From positions 42,140 to 106,139 of the forward strand of contig NZ_JWIB01000034.1 in NCBI RefSeq assembly GCF_000813425.1: a stretch of 64,000 nucleotides of DNA, given 5' to 3'. This document shows, piece by piece, positions 1-8,148 of the stretch. The notes below the pieces were generated by a model that was given only the letters and a program-made list of their open reading frames with translations, had not been told where the DNA came from and searched no databases. Numbering within the stretch: position 1 is the stretch's first letter; each line of letters begins with the position of its first letter. A program made the position numbers and the translations under genes. This DNA is from Sporosarcina sp. ZBG7A. Its GTDB lineage: Bacteria; Bacillota; Bacilli; Bacillales_A; Planococcaceae.

Positions 1-881
1 GGATTATTGTTAATGTCAAAGGAAGGTGCGAAGTTCATATTGATACCCAACGAATGCAGTTCCTCACCAATTGCTCCTCCGACTTTACCTGCAAGTTCTT
101 CTGATCGTGTAGCACCTAATGCCATATTCCCTGGCATATCTGTTCCAGATTGAAGTCTCGTTACGATTCCCCCCTCTTGGTCAATCGACATGAGAAGACC
201 ATATTTTTCAGACGCTTTTTGATAATCTGATACTAAACGTGCCGTTTGTTCTGTAGTGACTACGTTTTCTCTAAACAAAATCACTCCGCCTAAATGATAC
301 TTTTGTACAAGCTGCTCAATTTCAGGAGTGAGTTCTGTGACATTTTTGCCATTCATATTCCTGAAATCTGGCATGAGCATTTGTCCCACTTTTTCTTCAA
401 GCGTCATGTGACTGATTGCATTCTCAATGAGGTTGTATCGTTTCCCTTTCATCTTCACTACCTGATAAGTAACTGGCAGTTTGTCGTGCCACTTTCCAGA
501 TGATAAATTAGGCTTTGCTAGTAGGGCAACATGGTCAAATCGTTTCCCTTCTCTCACTTGAATGATGGCCATACCAGGTTTCCCAGACATCGTAACCACC
601 CCATTGTCGTCAACTGTAGCGACTCTTTTATTGGTAGATTTCCATTTCAGATTTTGAGACACTTCCATAAAATGTCCTTCTTTATATGCATGAAGAGGGT
701 TTAGCTGAAGTGTTCCATCTTCAAATTGGCTCTCCGATTCAGGAACATTTTGTAATAGGATTAAATCTTGAATCGGTGATTTGTGTGAGTTAGCCATAGC
801 AGTTTGACCAGACACACCAGTAGATATTACTAACAATCCAATCAGTAGGGGCACTAAAAAATAGGCACGAAGTTTCTTCAT
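1..881 (-). CDS. nagZ: Beta-N-acetylglucosaminidase, GH3 family, partial (3' end outside window)
   Basis: The first 293 codons of a secreted glycoside hydrolase family 3 enzyme that would remove GlcNAc from muropeptides or peptidoglycan fragments outside the cell. The reading frame runs off the left edge of the window. An N-terminal signal peptide (MKKLRAYFLVPLLIG...) is followed by an Ig-like (Big_2-type) stretch around residues 65-120 with KRVATVDDNGVV, then the GH3 fold beginning near MTLEEKVGQMLMPDF, with GGVILFRENV and SIDQEGGIVTRL, the classical family signature. The catalytic Asp/His region lies beyond the window. The start at 881 has AAAGGAGAG just upstream. It begins 15 bp after the serine hydrolase gene stops, so the two are probably one operon, as in the Bacillus muropeptide rescue operon (nagZ with amiE). 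Family assignment is confident; the symbol rests on context. Confidence 0.88.
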   Translation of the reverse strand, partial: MKKLRAYFLVPLLIGLLVISTGVSGQTAMANSHKSPIQDLILLQNVPESESQFEDGTLQLNPLHAYKEGHFMEVSQNLKWKSTNKRVATVDDNGVVTMSGKPGMAIIQVREGKRFDHVALLAKPNLSSGKWHDKLPVTYQVVKMKGKRYNLIENAISHMTLEEKVGQMLMPDFRNMNGKNVTELTPEIEQLVQKYHLGGVILFRENVVTTEQTARLVSDYQKASEKYGLLMSIDQEGGIVTRLQSGTDMPGNMALGATRSEELAGKVGGAIGEELHSLGINMNFAPSFDINNN

Positions 882-896
882 CCACAGATCTCTCCT

Positions 897-2543
897 TTAA
901 TAGTTTCTATTTTCCCAATCCGTTGAATCTGCAATTGGTTTGACAGGTTTCCCGTTCAGTTTAATATCTCCTACGTACCATCCCCGTCCGTTAACAGATG
1001 TATCTGTCTCATAACGGAAACGAACATGCTTTGTTCCGTCAGGGAGGGCAACCGTCAAATTACTCCATTTGTTGTTCGTTCCTGTAAGATGAACTCCTAC
1101 TTCATTCCACTCAATACCGTCATTAGATACTTCAATTACTCCAAAGTCAGAGTCCTTTTCTAGTTCATACCAAGTGTTAAATGATAATTCGTTGACTTCT
1201 TCTTTTGCATCCACAAGTAAGTTCCGATTCAGCTTGTCCCCGTATCCAGAAAACCACGCATCTGTACGTCTAGGAATAGGTGCTGGAATTGCATCTGCCA
1301 CACGTCGAACGAAGTCTCTTCGAACAGAGTTCAATGAAATTGTATTTCTGGTAGGATGAACACGATTGGTTAGCAGAATCGCGATTGTTTGGTTTTTCTT
1401 GTTAATCACGATACTTGTTCCTGTAAATCCGGTGTGCCCTGCTGATGAAGGATCTGAGAGTGCATCCATATACCACCCTTGGTTCAATTCCCATCCGAGT
1501 CCATGATCATCCCCCTTAAATTCTGGAATCTGATTTTCACTCAATAATTGAACCGTTTTAGGCTTAAGGATTCGTTTGCCGCCATATCGTCCTTCGTTCA
1601 GAATCATATGTGCAAATATCCCTAAATCTTTAGCTGTGGAGAAAACTCCAGCGTGACCTGCAACACCGTCTAGTGACCACGCATTCTCGTCATGGACTTC
1701 ACCCCAAACGAGTCCTCTACCAATCTCAGGTTGGAATTCTGTCGCAGCAATCCGATTCTTAAGCGATGCAGGTGGATTGTACATCGTGTCTTTCATACCA
1801 AGTGGTTTAGTAATTTCGTCTTTTACAAACTGATCCAAGCGTTTCCCTGATAGTTTTTCAACAACTGCTCCTAACGTAATCATGTTCAAATCGCTATAGG
1901 TATAGCTGCTCCCCGGCTGAGCTTTCAATGGTTGAGCATATACAAGCTGCAACCTGTCTTCCCGTGTTTCTCCTTGGGAATGGAGTGGAATCCAAGCGGT
2001 GAATCCGGATGTATGAGTCATTAACTGTCGTATCGTAACTGTTTCTTTTCCATTTGCAGCGAACTTAGGAATGTATTGTGCTACAGGAGCGTCCAATTGA
2101 ATAGCTCCCTTTTCATACAATTTCATAGCTGCTACTGTCGTGAAAATTTTGCTAATTGAAGCGACGTCAAAAATGGTGTTGTTTTGCATTGTCACAGGAT
2201 TTTCCATTTCCGTGTAAGAGTCGTCCACATAACGAGCAGCATCGCCATAAGCTTGCTGTTTCACAATATGTCCACTGCGTGCTACAAGGACAACAGCCCC
2301 GGGGGTCGTGTTTTCTTCAATTGCATTGTTAAGGACTTCATCAATTTCTTGAATAGGCTCCTGTCTCATTCCCGCACCTCTCACTGAACCTGGATGTAGA
2401 ATCGGTGCTCCGTAACCTGGATTATTCCATGACTTATTAGGAATCGAATTCCCATGGGCCCCAGCTGTTTCAGCAAAAACAAGTCCACTTGCTAACGTAC
2501 AAACGAGTACCGCAGTTAAGAACTTCTTTTTCGATTTCACCAT
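897..2543 (-). CDS. Secreted serine hydrolase of the beta-lactamase/PBP4* class (AmiE/YbbE-like)
   Basis: A 548-residue exported penicillin-binding-protein-like hydrolase. It has a signal peptide (residues 1-28) and a class C beta-lactamase fold with SxxK as S129-I-S-K132, a YSDLN element near 216-220 and HTG at 370-372. In Bacillus the neighbour of nagZ in the muropeptide operon (amiE, formerly ybbE) belongs to this superfamily and cleaves MurNAc from peptides, so that role is inferred here. Residues about 445-530 form an extra beta-rich module (WYELEKDSDFGVIEVSNDG, WYVGDIKLNG) resembling the C-terminal domain of immune inhibitor A-type secreted proteins. This makes the protein longer than usual and suggests surface or glycan attachment. 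It is followed at once by nagZ. An esterase or D-aminopeptidase role is possible. Confidence 0.82.
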   Translation of the reverse strand: MVKSKKKFLTAVLVCTLASGLVFAETAGAHGNSIPNKSWNNPGYGAPILHPGSVRGAGMRQEPIQEIDEVLNNAIEENTTPGAVVLVARSGHIVKQQAYGDAARYVDDSYTEMENPVTMQNNTIFDVASISKIFTTVAAMKLYEKGAIQLDAPVAQYIPKFAANGKETVTIRQLMTHTSGFTAWIPLHSQGETREDRLQLVYAQPLKAQPGSSYTYSDLNMITLGAVVEKLSGKRLDQFVKDEITKPLGMKDTMYNPPASLKNRIAATEFQPEIGRGLVWGEVHDENAWSLDGVAGHAGVFSTAKDLGIFAHMILNEGRYGGKRILKPKTVQLLSENQIPEFKGDDHGLGWELNQGWYMDALSDPSSAGHTGFTGTSIVINKKNQTIAILLTNRVHPTRNTISLNSVRRDFVRRVADAIPAPIPRRTDAWFSGYGDKLNRNLLVDAKEEVNELSFNTWYELEKDSDFGVIEVSNDGIEWNEVGVHLTGTNNKWSNLTVALPDGTKHVRFRYETDTSVNGRGWYVGDIKLNGKPVKPIADSTDWENRNY

Positions 2544-2732
2544 CTACTTCATCCTCTCCTTATTCTTGTAAGCCCTTTCACTTTATCGAAATTATTAGTA
2601 AATTACTATGCTTCCTAAGGGCTTTCATTTATAGAAACACTGGTAATTTAGTGCATAAATGAGTTGGTATAATTGACTGACTAATAAGAAAAAATAAGAG
2701 CGTTAGTTTGCTAAATGTTGCTATAAAACGAC

Positions 2733-2770
2733 AAAAAGACACCTTCCATAGAGTTGGAAAGTGTCTTTTT
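2733..2770. terminator. Bidirectional intrinsic terminator
   Basis: A hairpin with arms AAAAAGACACCTTCC and GGAAAGTGTCTTTTT (one mismatch, 8-nt loop), flanked by A and T runs so it can work both ways. It would end the GNAT transcript from the right. The stem resembles the terminators at 15783 and 27691. Confidence 0.75.
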
Positions 2771-2883
2771 GCTCCTTGTGTACTATAAAGGATATTCTTA
2801 CAGATGGCCTATTCTGTTCCTGTTTTTACATGATCACGATGCAAAGATTTTAAGAGATTGTTCTTACTCTCTGTAGGAGTAAA

Positions 2884-3267
2884 TTAAAATGACTTCCTGA
2901 ATCCATAGAACGAGCGATATCCTTCTTTTTGGTAAAACGAGTGCGATGCTTCAGTTGCTAGCATTTCAATCCGTGTACTTGGATACAGTCTATGTACATA
3001 ATACAGTATTTCTTTACCTATTCCGTGTCCACGAAATTTCTTCTCTACGAGCATTTCACAAATAAAAGTGGTCACAAGAGTATCCGTAAAACCTCTCACA
3101 CATGCTACCAGTTCATCATCTTTCGTAACTGCAATGAATGCAATGGTTGAATTTCTCCAGGCTCCCTGAGTTTGCGTATAATTTTCAGCAAGATTCATCC
3201 AGCCTTCTTCAAGATACATCGCATGGATCGCAGTGTAATAGGTTTCATCGTAAGGGATAATTTTCAT
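2884..3267 (-). CDS. GNAT family N-acetyltransferase
   Basis: A 127-residue acetyl-CoA-dependent acetyltransferase. The GNAT core is visible: FICEMLVEKKFRGHGIGKEIL holds the Q/RxxGxG/A acetyl-CoA loop (R-G-H-G-I-G), and EASHSFYQKEGYRSFYGF is the typical C-terminal strand-helix. The start at 3267 (MKIIPYDETYY) matches the usual N-terminus of this family. An upstream in-frame GTG at 3306 would add 13 residues (MCCMAFNCG...) and cannot be excluded. The gene is single, with a terminator-like hairpin downstream at 2733. The substrate cannot be read from sequence. Confidence 0.8.
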   Translation of the reverse strand: MKIIPYDETYYTAIHAMYLEEGWMNLAENYTQTQGAWRNSTIAFIAVTKDDELVACVRGFTDTLVTTFICEMLVEKKFRGHGIGKEILYYVHRLYPSTRIEMLATEASHSFYQKEGYRSFYGFRKSF

Positions 3268-3401
3268 ATCACCAGTTGCTCCGCAGTTAAACGCCATGCA
3301 ACACACCGCCGTTCTCTTCTATTTTTCCTGAATCTGTGAGCTATAACAAAGCTCAATACGACAAAACTTTAGACATCAATCATCTATAGTGGCAACATTT
3401 T

Positions 3402-3851
3402 TTAAAAAATCAACTTCATACCTTCGTGACTTGAGATAAATCCAAGTCTTTCATAAAAACGATGAGCATCTACGCGCTGTTTGTCGGTCGTCAATTGGAC
3501 AAGACCAGCACCCTCAGACTTTGCAATGGAAATCGCTCGTTCAAACAAGGCTTGACCAACCCCTTGACTGCGATAACGTCTATCAACTCGCACCCCTTCG
3601 ATTTGTGCCCGTTTCAACCCTCTTCTAGCTAAACCAGGAATGAGGGTTAGCTGAAGACAGCCAACCACTTTTTGATCATCAATTGCTAAAATGAGTTGGT
3701 TTCCAGATTGGGCTTCCATTTCTGCAAATGCTTCCACATAATCGTTTACCACGTAATCTTCTGTACTTTCACGCGCAGATCCTAATTCATCATCCGCTAG
3801 CAAGGCGACAATACTTGGGATATCATTTTCTGTCGCTTTTCTGAAATGCAT
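3402..3851 (-). CDS. GNAT family N-acetyltransferase
   Basis: A 149-residue acetyltransferase with a complete GNAT domain: FRKATENDIPSIVALLADD at the N-terminus, IEGVRVDRRYRSQGVGQALF carrying the acetyl-CoA loop R-S-Q-G-V-G, and DAHRFYERLGFISSHEGMKLIF at the C-terminus. The start at 3851 is preceded by AAGGAG at 9 nt. A longer frame back to 3905 has no comparable ribosome binding site and its extra residues are not family-like. It lies in the same orientation as the GNAT gene at 2884 but 134 bp away, so the two are probably separate units. The substrate is unknown. Confidence 0.82.
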   Translation of the reverse strand: MHFRKATENDIPSIVALLADDELGSARESTEDYVVNDYVEAFAEMEAQSGNQLILAIDDQKVVGCLQLTLIPGLARRGLKRAQIEGVRVDRRYRSQGVGQALFERAISIAKSEGAGLVQLTTDKQRVDAHRFYERLGFISSHEGMKLIF

Positions 3852-4105
3852 GTACTCCAACTCCTTAGATAAAAGATGCAACCATGAACCTTCATACAAC
3901 TCCATCTAATCATATAATCTATTGGCATGACTTCATGCCCTTTGCCAAGTAGTATACGTGGCAAATCCCAAGAAGTATAATCTGAAATATCTATCATTTG
4001 ATATAAGGAAATGTTATACACAGCTTGGTAAGTGTGGAAAGTAGTTGCTAGTGAGTAAATCATTCAAAAACAGATCTGAAATATCAGTTCTCCAATCCAA
4101 TGCCT

Positions 4106-4152
4106 AAAACAAAAATGCCCTTTGAGTTGCAAATACTGCACTCCCAAGGGCC
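4106..4152 (-). terminator. Intrinsic terminator of the DHFR-like gene
   Basis: On the minus strand, GCCCTTGGGAGT pairs with ACTCAAAGGGC and is followed by ATTTTTGTTTT. It sits just beyond the stop of the 4163-4690 gene. Confidence 0.7.
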
Positions 4153-4162
4153 ACTTATCATA

Positions 4163-4690
4163 TTATGCTCTTTTCGTATACCGTAAAATAGGAAGTCCTT
4201 CATTGACTGAGTATTCCTCAAGCTGTAATGGAATCGTTCGATCGTTTTCTTCGAACAGACGGGTTCCAGCTCCAAGAATCATTGGAACGATGCCGATGAT
4301 GAATTCATCAACGATGCCTGCTTTCAAAAAGGCGTTTGTCAGCTGGCTACCACCGAAGAGCCAAATATCTTTTCCTTCGTCCTGCTGAAGATCTTGGACG
4401 TGCGATACAATGTCCCCTTTGACAAATTGCACATTTCCTTGGTCCTCTTTATCTAAAGAAGTCACAACGATAATCTTGTGCTGTGCCACCATATCGAGTG
4501 TAGAATCCTCGAACGATTTTCGTCCCATTACAACCGTATCGACTTGTTCTAAAAAGTCTGAGAAACTGAACTGATCCGATGTATCCAGCTCACTATGGCC
4601 GTCCCCACCAATCCAGTCGAATCCCCCATTGTCATCCGCAATATATCCATCAAGGCTCATCGCCAAATTCATTATGATTTTTCTCGTCAT
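4163..4690 (-). CDS. Dihydrofolate reductase family protein (RibD C-terminal domain type)
   Basis: A 175-residue protein of the DHFR/RibD_C fold. Recognisable parts are MNLAMSLDGYIADDNGGFDWIGG at the N-terminus, VDTVVMGRKSFE around residue 47, GKDIWLFGGSQLTNAFLKAGIVDEF around 108-130, and the IPMILGAGTRLF-like segment near 140. The DIWLFGG segment binds the nicotinamide cofactor in this family. These YyaP-like proteins are predicted NADPH-dependent reductases of unknown substrate, not housekeeping DHFR. The gene is monocistronic with its own terminator. A diverged relative lies at 16492. Confidence 0.82.
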   Translation of the reverse strand: MTRKIIMNLAMSLDGYIADDNGGFDWIGGDGHSELDTSDQFSFSDFLEQVDTVVMGRKSFEDSTLDMVAQHKIIVVTSLDKEDQGNVQFVKGDIVSHVQDLQQDEGKDIWLFGGSQLTNAFLKAGIVDEFIIGIVPMILGAGTRLFEENDRTIPLQLEEYSVNEGLPILRYTKRA

Positions 4691-4929
4691 CCTTGCCCAC
4701 TCCGTTCTGAAGACATATTTAACGTTCAGCAGTATACCACGAAATCGGTCTTAGACTACTTAATGTAGGCTTCAAAAAAGAAGGAAAGCAGTTCAAGAGT
4801 ATTCACCGATAAAACAGCCATTACCTTGAATATATAACATTCAGAAGTTCTACCTGTAATCGCTTCATACGAAAACTCTAGCTTCAAATAAGTTTTCATT
4901 GCGTATTTCAATATTTCAAAGAAGAAATA

Positions 4930-4951
4930 CCAATTACTTTAAAGTAATTGG
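4930..4951. repeat. 22-bp perfect palindrome, left copy
   Basis: A perfect palindrome with half-site CCAATTACTTT. A second copy with one changed base lies at 5949-5970, so the two bracket the IS1182 scar. It could be a protein-binding site or a boundary of the inserted block. Confidence 0.7.
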
Positions 4952-5027
4952 AGAGACTATAGACAAACTCTTGCAATCACGAGGTAGGTCTAAAGTCTAT
5001 TTTTTTACAATAGATTTAACTATAAAA

Positions 5028-5275
5028 AGTTGATTTCCGCTGCGTGCGGACGCTTTTCGAGGGGCTTGCTCTCAGCCAATCGAACGACGAAGAGTTCGAT
5101 TGGCCGTATTTTGGCGAACTTTGCTAAAATTAAGGCAGTACTCATCTCCCTAGCTTTGCTCAGTCCAGAGTCTTCGAAAACACGTGCTCCTAACGCTTCA
5201 CTTTTACTCGAAAAAGCTGTTATTCGTCACAGCTTTCTCTCCCCCCCGGAGTCGCCGCTCTCCGCTACAATCAAC
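5028..5275 (-). repeat. Dispersed GC-rich repeat, interrupted copy
   Basis: Begins TTGATTTCCGCTGCG...CGGACGCTTT and ends GGAGTCGCCGCTCTCCGC...ATCAAC, the two edges of a GC-rich intergenic repeat common in Planococcaceae-like genomes. Its middle is replaced by about 150 bp of other sequence that includes a perfect hairpin (CCAATCGAAC at 5076-5085 and GTTCGATTGG at 5094-5103). It is inverted relative to the copy at 5735. Confidence 0.55.
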
Positions 5276-5302
5276 AATATCTCCCAACTATCAAATGAGG
5301 TG

Positions 5303-5515
5303 ATGGAAATGATGACGAAGAATCAAGTTAATGAACGGGAACAGATGGAAATGCTTACAATCGAACAGTTAGTTCCACAAGACCATCTGGTCCGTAAATT
5401 AGATGCAGTAATTGATTTCCCCTTCATTTATCCATTGGTTGTAGATCTATATTCCCTATTCGGAAGACCGAGCATAAAACCTGTTGTTCTCTATAAATTG
5501 TCATTCATTCAATAG
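5303..5515 (+). pseudogene. IS1182 family transposase, N-terminal fragment
   Basis: About 70 codons matching the start of IS1182-type transposases: MEMLTIEQLVPQDHLVRKLD, then FIYPLVVDLYS and GRPSIKPVVLYKLSFIQ. The frame then meets a stop at the point where a full transposase would continue. A GAGGTG motif precedes the ATG at 5303. The reading frame is open further upstream to 5030, but that part is repeat DNA and not transposase-like. Full-length family members are about 450-500 residues, so this is a truncated, inactive remnant abutting an inverted C-terminal piece. Confidence 0.8.
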
Positions 5516-5652
5516 CCTAAGCCCTCTTTTGGTTGTTCATCGCATACCATGTTTCTCCTTGACATCGACAAAGATGCGTTCAACTGTTTCTTTGCATTCC
5601 CATAGACTTCTTTGATTTCACATCGGTGTCTCAATTCTTCTGTTACATCTAG
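5516..5652 (-). pseudogene. IS1182 family transposase, C-terminal fragment in inverted orientation
   Basis: On the minus strand the reading is VTEELRHRCEIKEVYGN, then after a one-base frame change ETVERIFVDVKEKHGMR, a stop (TGA where TGG for Trp is expected), and TTKRGL. This is the conserved C-terminal DDE-region tail of IS1182 transposases. It faces the N-terminal fragment with no gap, so the central two thirds of the gene are missing and one end has been inverted. Confidence 0.7.
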
Positions 5653-5734
5653 TTAGTCTTGTTAGCTGGACATGGTGCCTCACTATTGCATTGTTTGCTT
5701 GAATGATGTGAATGTGTCTTAGCATATTCAGTTG

Positions 5735-5860
5735 ATTGAAGTGCAGGACGGCGACTCCTGGGGATCAGCGCAGCGCGAAGACCCCGCAGACACGAAGCGA
5801 CGAGGAGGCTGAGGGCAAGCCCCCGGAAAGCGCCCGTCCGGAACGGAAATCAACGGCCTG
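5735..5860 (+). repeat. Dispersed GC-rich repeat, intact copy
   Basis: Starts GTTGATTGAAGTGCAGGACG and GGCGACTCCTGGGG, and ends GGAAAGCGCCCGTCCGGAACG with AAATCAAC. The base composition is far richer in G and C than the surroundings. It is the inverted counterpart of 5028-5275, so the two copies bracket the transposase fragments. No gene is supported in it. Confidence 0.65.
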
Positions 5861-5893
5861 TTATCCTTCATTTTCAGAGTCAACGGTGCAAAA

Positions 5894-5938
5894 AGACAAA
5901 AGGGATGGAAATCAACACGATTCCCATCCCTTTTGTCT
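5894..5938. terminator. Strong hairpin terminator
   Basis: Arms AGACAAAAGGGATGG and CCCATCCCTTTTGTCT form a 15-bp stem. On the minus strand it is followed by TTTTTGC, so it would end the DUF3885 transcript from the right. Confidence 0.75.
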
Positions 5939-5948
5939 ACAGTCTGAA

Positions 5949-5970
5949 CCAATTACTATAAAGTAATTGG
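5949..5970. repeat. 22-bp near-palindrome, right copy
   Basis: CCAATTACTAT followed by AAAGTAATTGG, differing from the perfect palindrome at 4930-4951 at one base. Together the two copies flank a block of about 1 kb of repeat and IS material. Confidence 0.7.
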
Positions 5971-5984
5971 CTCAATGATCATTC

Positions 5985-6659
5985 TCACTTTAAACGTATA
6001 CTTTCCGAATTTGCAAAAACAGAGTCTATCTGATTACGTTCCTCTTCACTAATCCAATCATTGTAACTCTCATATAAAAATTGAATCTCTTCTTTCTTTA
6101 ACGCTAAAATGTCACAGCCCGGCCCATCATATAAGTGATAAATAATGCCGCGCGTCAAATTTATAAAATAAAACTCAATACTACTTTGAGGCTTCTGCTC
6201 TAACTGTATCATGACCTCCCCAAAGTCTTTATAGCAAATTTCTCGCAATATGATTTCATATCGAATGTCCTTTTTTTTGCAACCTAAGGTGAATCGATGG
6301 ACTACCAACTGTTCCCCTTCTTCGTTGCAAACATCCGGTATCAGTTCATGCCTCAATTTATCTAAGACGTCCTGTTGTTTAATATAACTTCGGTATACTT
6401 TTAACGGTTCTTCAAGAAACAAGTGATCCTCAGTTGTACGAACGTCCGCTATTACAAGTAGTTCATCTTCATCCCGAAATACCTCATCATACAATGTAAT
6501 GGAACGTTGAAAAGCGTCTTCCAGATCATCGGAATCCTTAATAGTCAATAAAGGATTTAATATATCAAATCGAATGGCAATATCCCATGAATTGAATAAC
6601 GGGGGTTGCAATGTTACTCCTTTAAACTTCTGGTCAAAAAAAGATTCTAGATTTTGCAT
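5985..6659 (-). CDS. DUF3885 domain-containing protein
   Basis: A 224-residue cytoplasmic protein of unknown function. The N-terminus MQNLESFFDQKFKG and the C-terminal block IYHLYDGPGCDILALKKEEIQFLYESYNDWI match the DUF3885 pattern as I remember it. The start at 6659 is set by GGGAGGAAAAGACA directly upstream; a TTG at 6680 in frame is less likely. A paralogue with the same architecture lies at 26925-27596, about 21 kb away, with the shared ending HLYDxxGCDILA...LYExYNDWI. No catalytic motif is apparent. Confidence 0.78.
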   Translation of the reverse strand: MQNLESFFDQKFKGVTLQPPLFNSWDIAIRFDILNPLLTIKDSDDLEDAFQRSITLYDEVFRDEDELLVIADVRTTEDHLFLEEPLKVYRSYIKQQDVLDKLRHELIPDVCNEEGEQLVVHRFTLGCKKKDIRYEIILREICYKDFGEVMIQLEQKPQSSIEFYFINLTRGIIYHLYDGPGCDILALKKEEIQFLYESYNDWISEEERNQIDSVFANSESIRLK

Positions 6660-6785
6660 TGTCTTTTCCTCCCTAGACAATTAACAACTGATTTTTTCAT
6701 TTTGTCTGTAACCAAACAATCACGAGTGTTTTAGCCAAAAGGAGAGTTTCCCCACACAGGATTGATTCTGAGCCTAAATTCCGAC

Positions 6786-7214
6786 TTAATTACCTGGAAG
6801 AATTCCAGGGGCAAGCACCTTACAATTTGGATCTGCACGAAGAACCATTTCGGGACCATGTGGACTGTATATGGCCATTAGTTTTAGTGGCTCCCAACCC
6901 GTATTAATTGTAGAATGGAATGCTCCCTTCGGTATGTGAACACACATTCCTGCAGTGATTTTCGTCGGTGCACCGTCATTCACAGTTTGCTCACCTTCAC
7001 CAGAGATCACGTAAAGAACCTCTTCTTCTTCAGGGTGATTATGACGGTCATGACCTTTACCCGGATGCAAAATAACGATACCCATACTAAACTTCTCCGC
7101 GTTCGTCACACGTGGTTCACTCATCCATTTAAGTGTTCCCCACTCAAATTCTTGAGTTTCAACATCCTCTGGATTTATGTATCTCAATCCTGCTTGCTCT
7201 TTTACTTCAGTCAT
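6786..7214 (-). CDS. Cupin domain protein (Tm-1-like operon)
   Basis: A 142-residue single-domain cupin. Motif 1 is seen in GHDRHNHPEEEEVLYVISGEG (metal-binding H-x-H-x4-E) and motif 2 in AGMCVHIPKGAFHSTIN (conserved His). Such small cupins bind a metal and act as isomerases, dioxygenases or small-molecule binders. A GGAGG precedes the ATG at 7214. It follows the TIM-barrel gene by 80 bp on the same strand and is probably the last gene of the operon that starts at 9360. Its context suggests it acts on, or binds, the product of the two upstream proteins. The substrate is unknown. Confidence 0.82.
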   Translation of the reverse strand: MTEVKEQAGLRYINPEDVETQEFEWGTLKWMSEPRVTNAEKFSMGIVILHPGKGHDRHNHPEEEEVLYVISGEGEQTVNDGAPTKITAGMCVHIPKGAFHSTINTGWEPLKLMAIYSPHGPEMVLRADPNCKVLAPGILPGN

Positions 7215-7294
7215 TTTAATTCCTCCAAAACATGTATTTTAAATTCTTAAAACAAAGAGAAATAACTTATTGAAGGAGCATTGTCAAAAATCTT

Positions 7295-8125
7295 TTAAAT
7301 CGATAAATCTTTAAACTTACGGGCTTGTTTTTCAATAGCCACCTCAGTTGGAAGTCGCTCAATACTGCTTGCGCCGAAGAACCCTGCAATGCCTTCTGTA
7401 TGCTCAAAAATGTACTGTGCGTCTTCGGGTTCTGCGATTGGTCCACCATGACACAATACGATAATATCCGGATTAATCGCGACAGCAGCATCACGCATTT
7501 CCTGTACTTTTTTAGCTGACTCCTCAAGAGTCAAATTACTTTGCGCACCGATACTTCCCTTAGTTGTAAGACCCATGTGCGGAACCAGGACATCTGCACC
7601 AGCTTTCGTCATCGCGACAGCTTGCTCAGGTGTAAATACATAAGGACACGTTAGCATTCCTAATTCATGTGCTTCACGAATCATTTCAACTTCTAGATCA
7701 TAGCCCATTCCCGTTTCTTCTAGATTTGTTCGGAACGTCCCGTCAATTAAGCCGACAGTTGGAAAGTTTTGGACTCCATGGAATCCCATATCTTTTAACT
7801 GTCTCAGAAAATTAGGCATTATTCTGAATGGATCTGTTCCACAAACTCCAGCAAGTACCGGCGTATCTTTTACGATCGGAAGTACTTCAGAACCCATGTC
7901 CATAACAATTGCATTGGCATCTCCATAAGGCATCAGACCCGCTAAACTACCACGACCAGCCATACGATATCGACCTGAGTTGTAGATGATGATTAAATCC
8001 GTACCACCTTTTTCTGCGAACTTTGCAGTGATTCCTGTACCCGCTCCTGAACCGATAATCGGATTCCCTTTTGCAATTTGTTTGCGAAGTTTTTCTAATG
8101 CTACTTCTCGTATAGTTAGTGTCAT
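7295..8125 (-). CDS. Phosphoenolpyruvate hydrolase family TIM-barrel protein
   Basis: A 276-residue TIM barrel of the family labelled PEP hydrolase, also seen as the C-terminal half of the plant Tm-1 protein. Typical blocks are [46 protein letters not shown] strands near the N-terminus, [37 protein letters not shown] and [16 protein letters not shown]. The loops resemble those that bind phosphorylated or carboxylated ligands in PEP-mutase-like barrels. ATG at 8125 with GAGG at 8 nt is preferred over a TTG at 8146. It follows the Tm-1-like gene by 23 bp, so the two are co-transcribed. The real reaction is unproven. Confidence 0.85.
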   Translation of the reverse strand: MTLTIREVALEKLRKQIAKGNPIIGSGAGTGITAKFAEKGGTDLIIIYNSGRYRMAGRGSLAGLMPYGDANAIVMDMGSEVLPIVKDTPVLAGVCGTDPFRIMPNFLRQLKDMGFHGVQNFPTVGLIDGTFRTNLEETGMGYDLEVEMIREAHELGMLTCPYVFTPEQAVAMTKAGADVLVPHMGLTTKGSIGAQSNLTLEESAKKVQEMRDAAVAINPDIIVLCHGGPIAEPEDAQYIFEHTEGIAGFFGASSIERLPTEVAIEKQARKFKDLSI

Positions 8126-8148
8126 TTGCAAGCCCTCATTTCTCAATG

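Noticed and set aside
3797..4063. 88-residue minus-strand frame upstream of the GNAT gene
   Set aside because: It overlaps the start of the GNAT gene in another frame, has no family resemblance and no ribosome site.
5030..5302. Open frame joined to the front of the IS1182 fragment
   Set aside because: The first 90 codons fall in the dispersed repeat and have no transposase likeness; the transposase begins near 5303.
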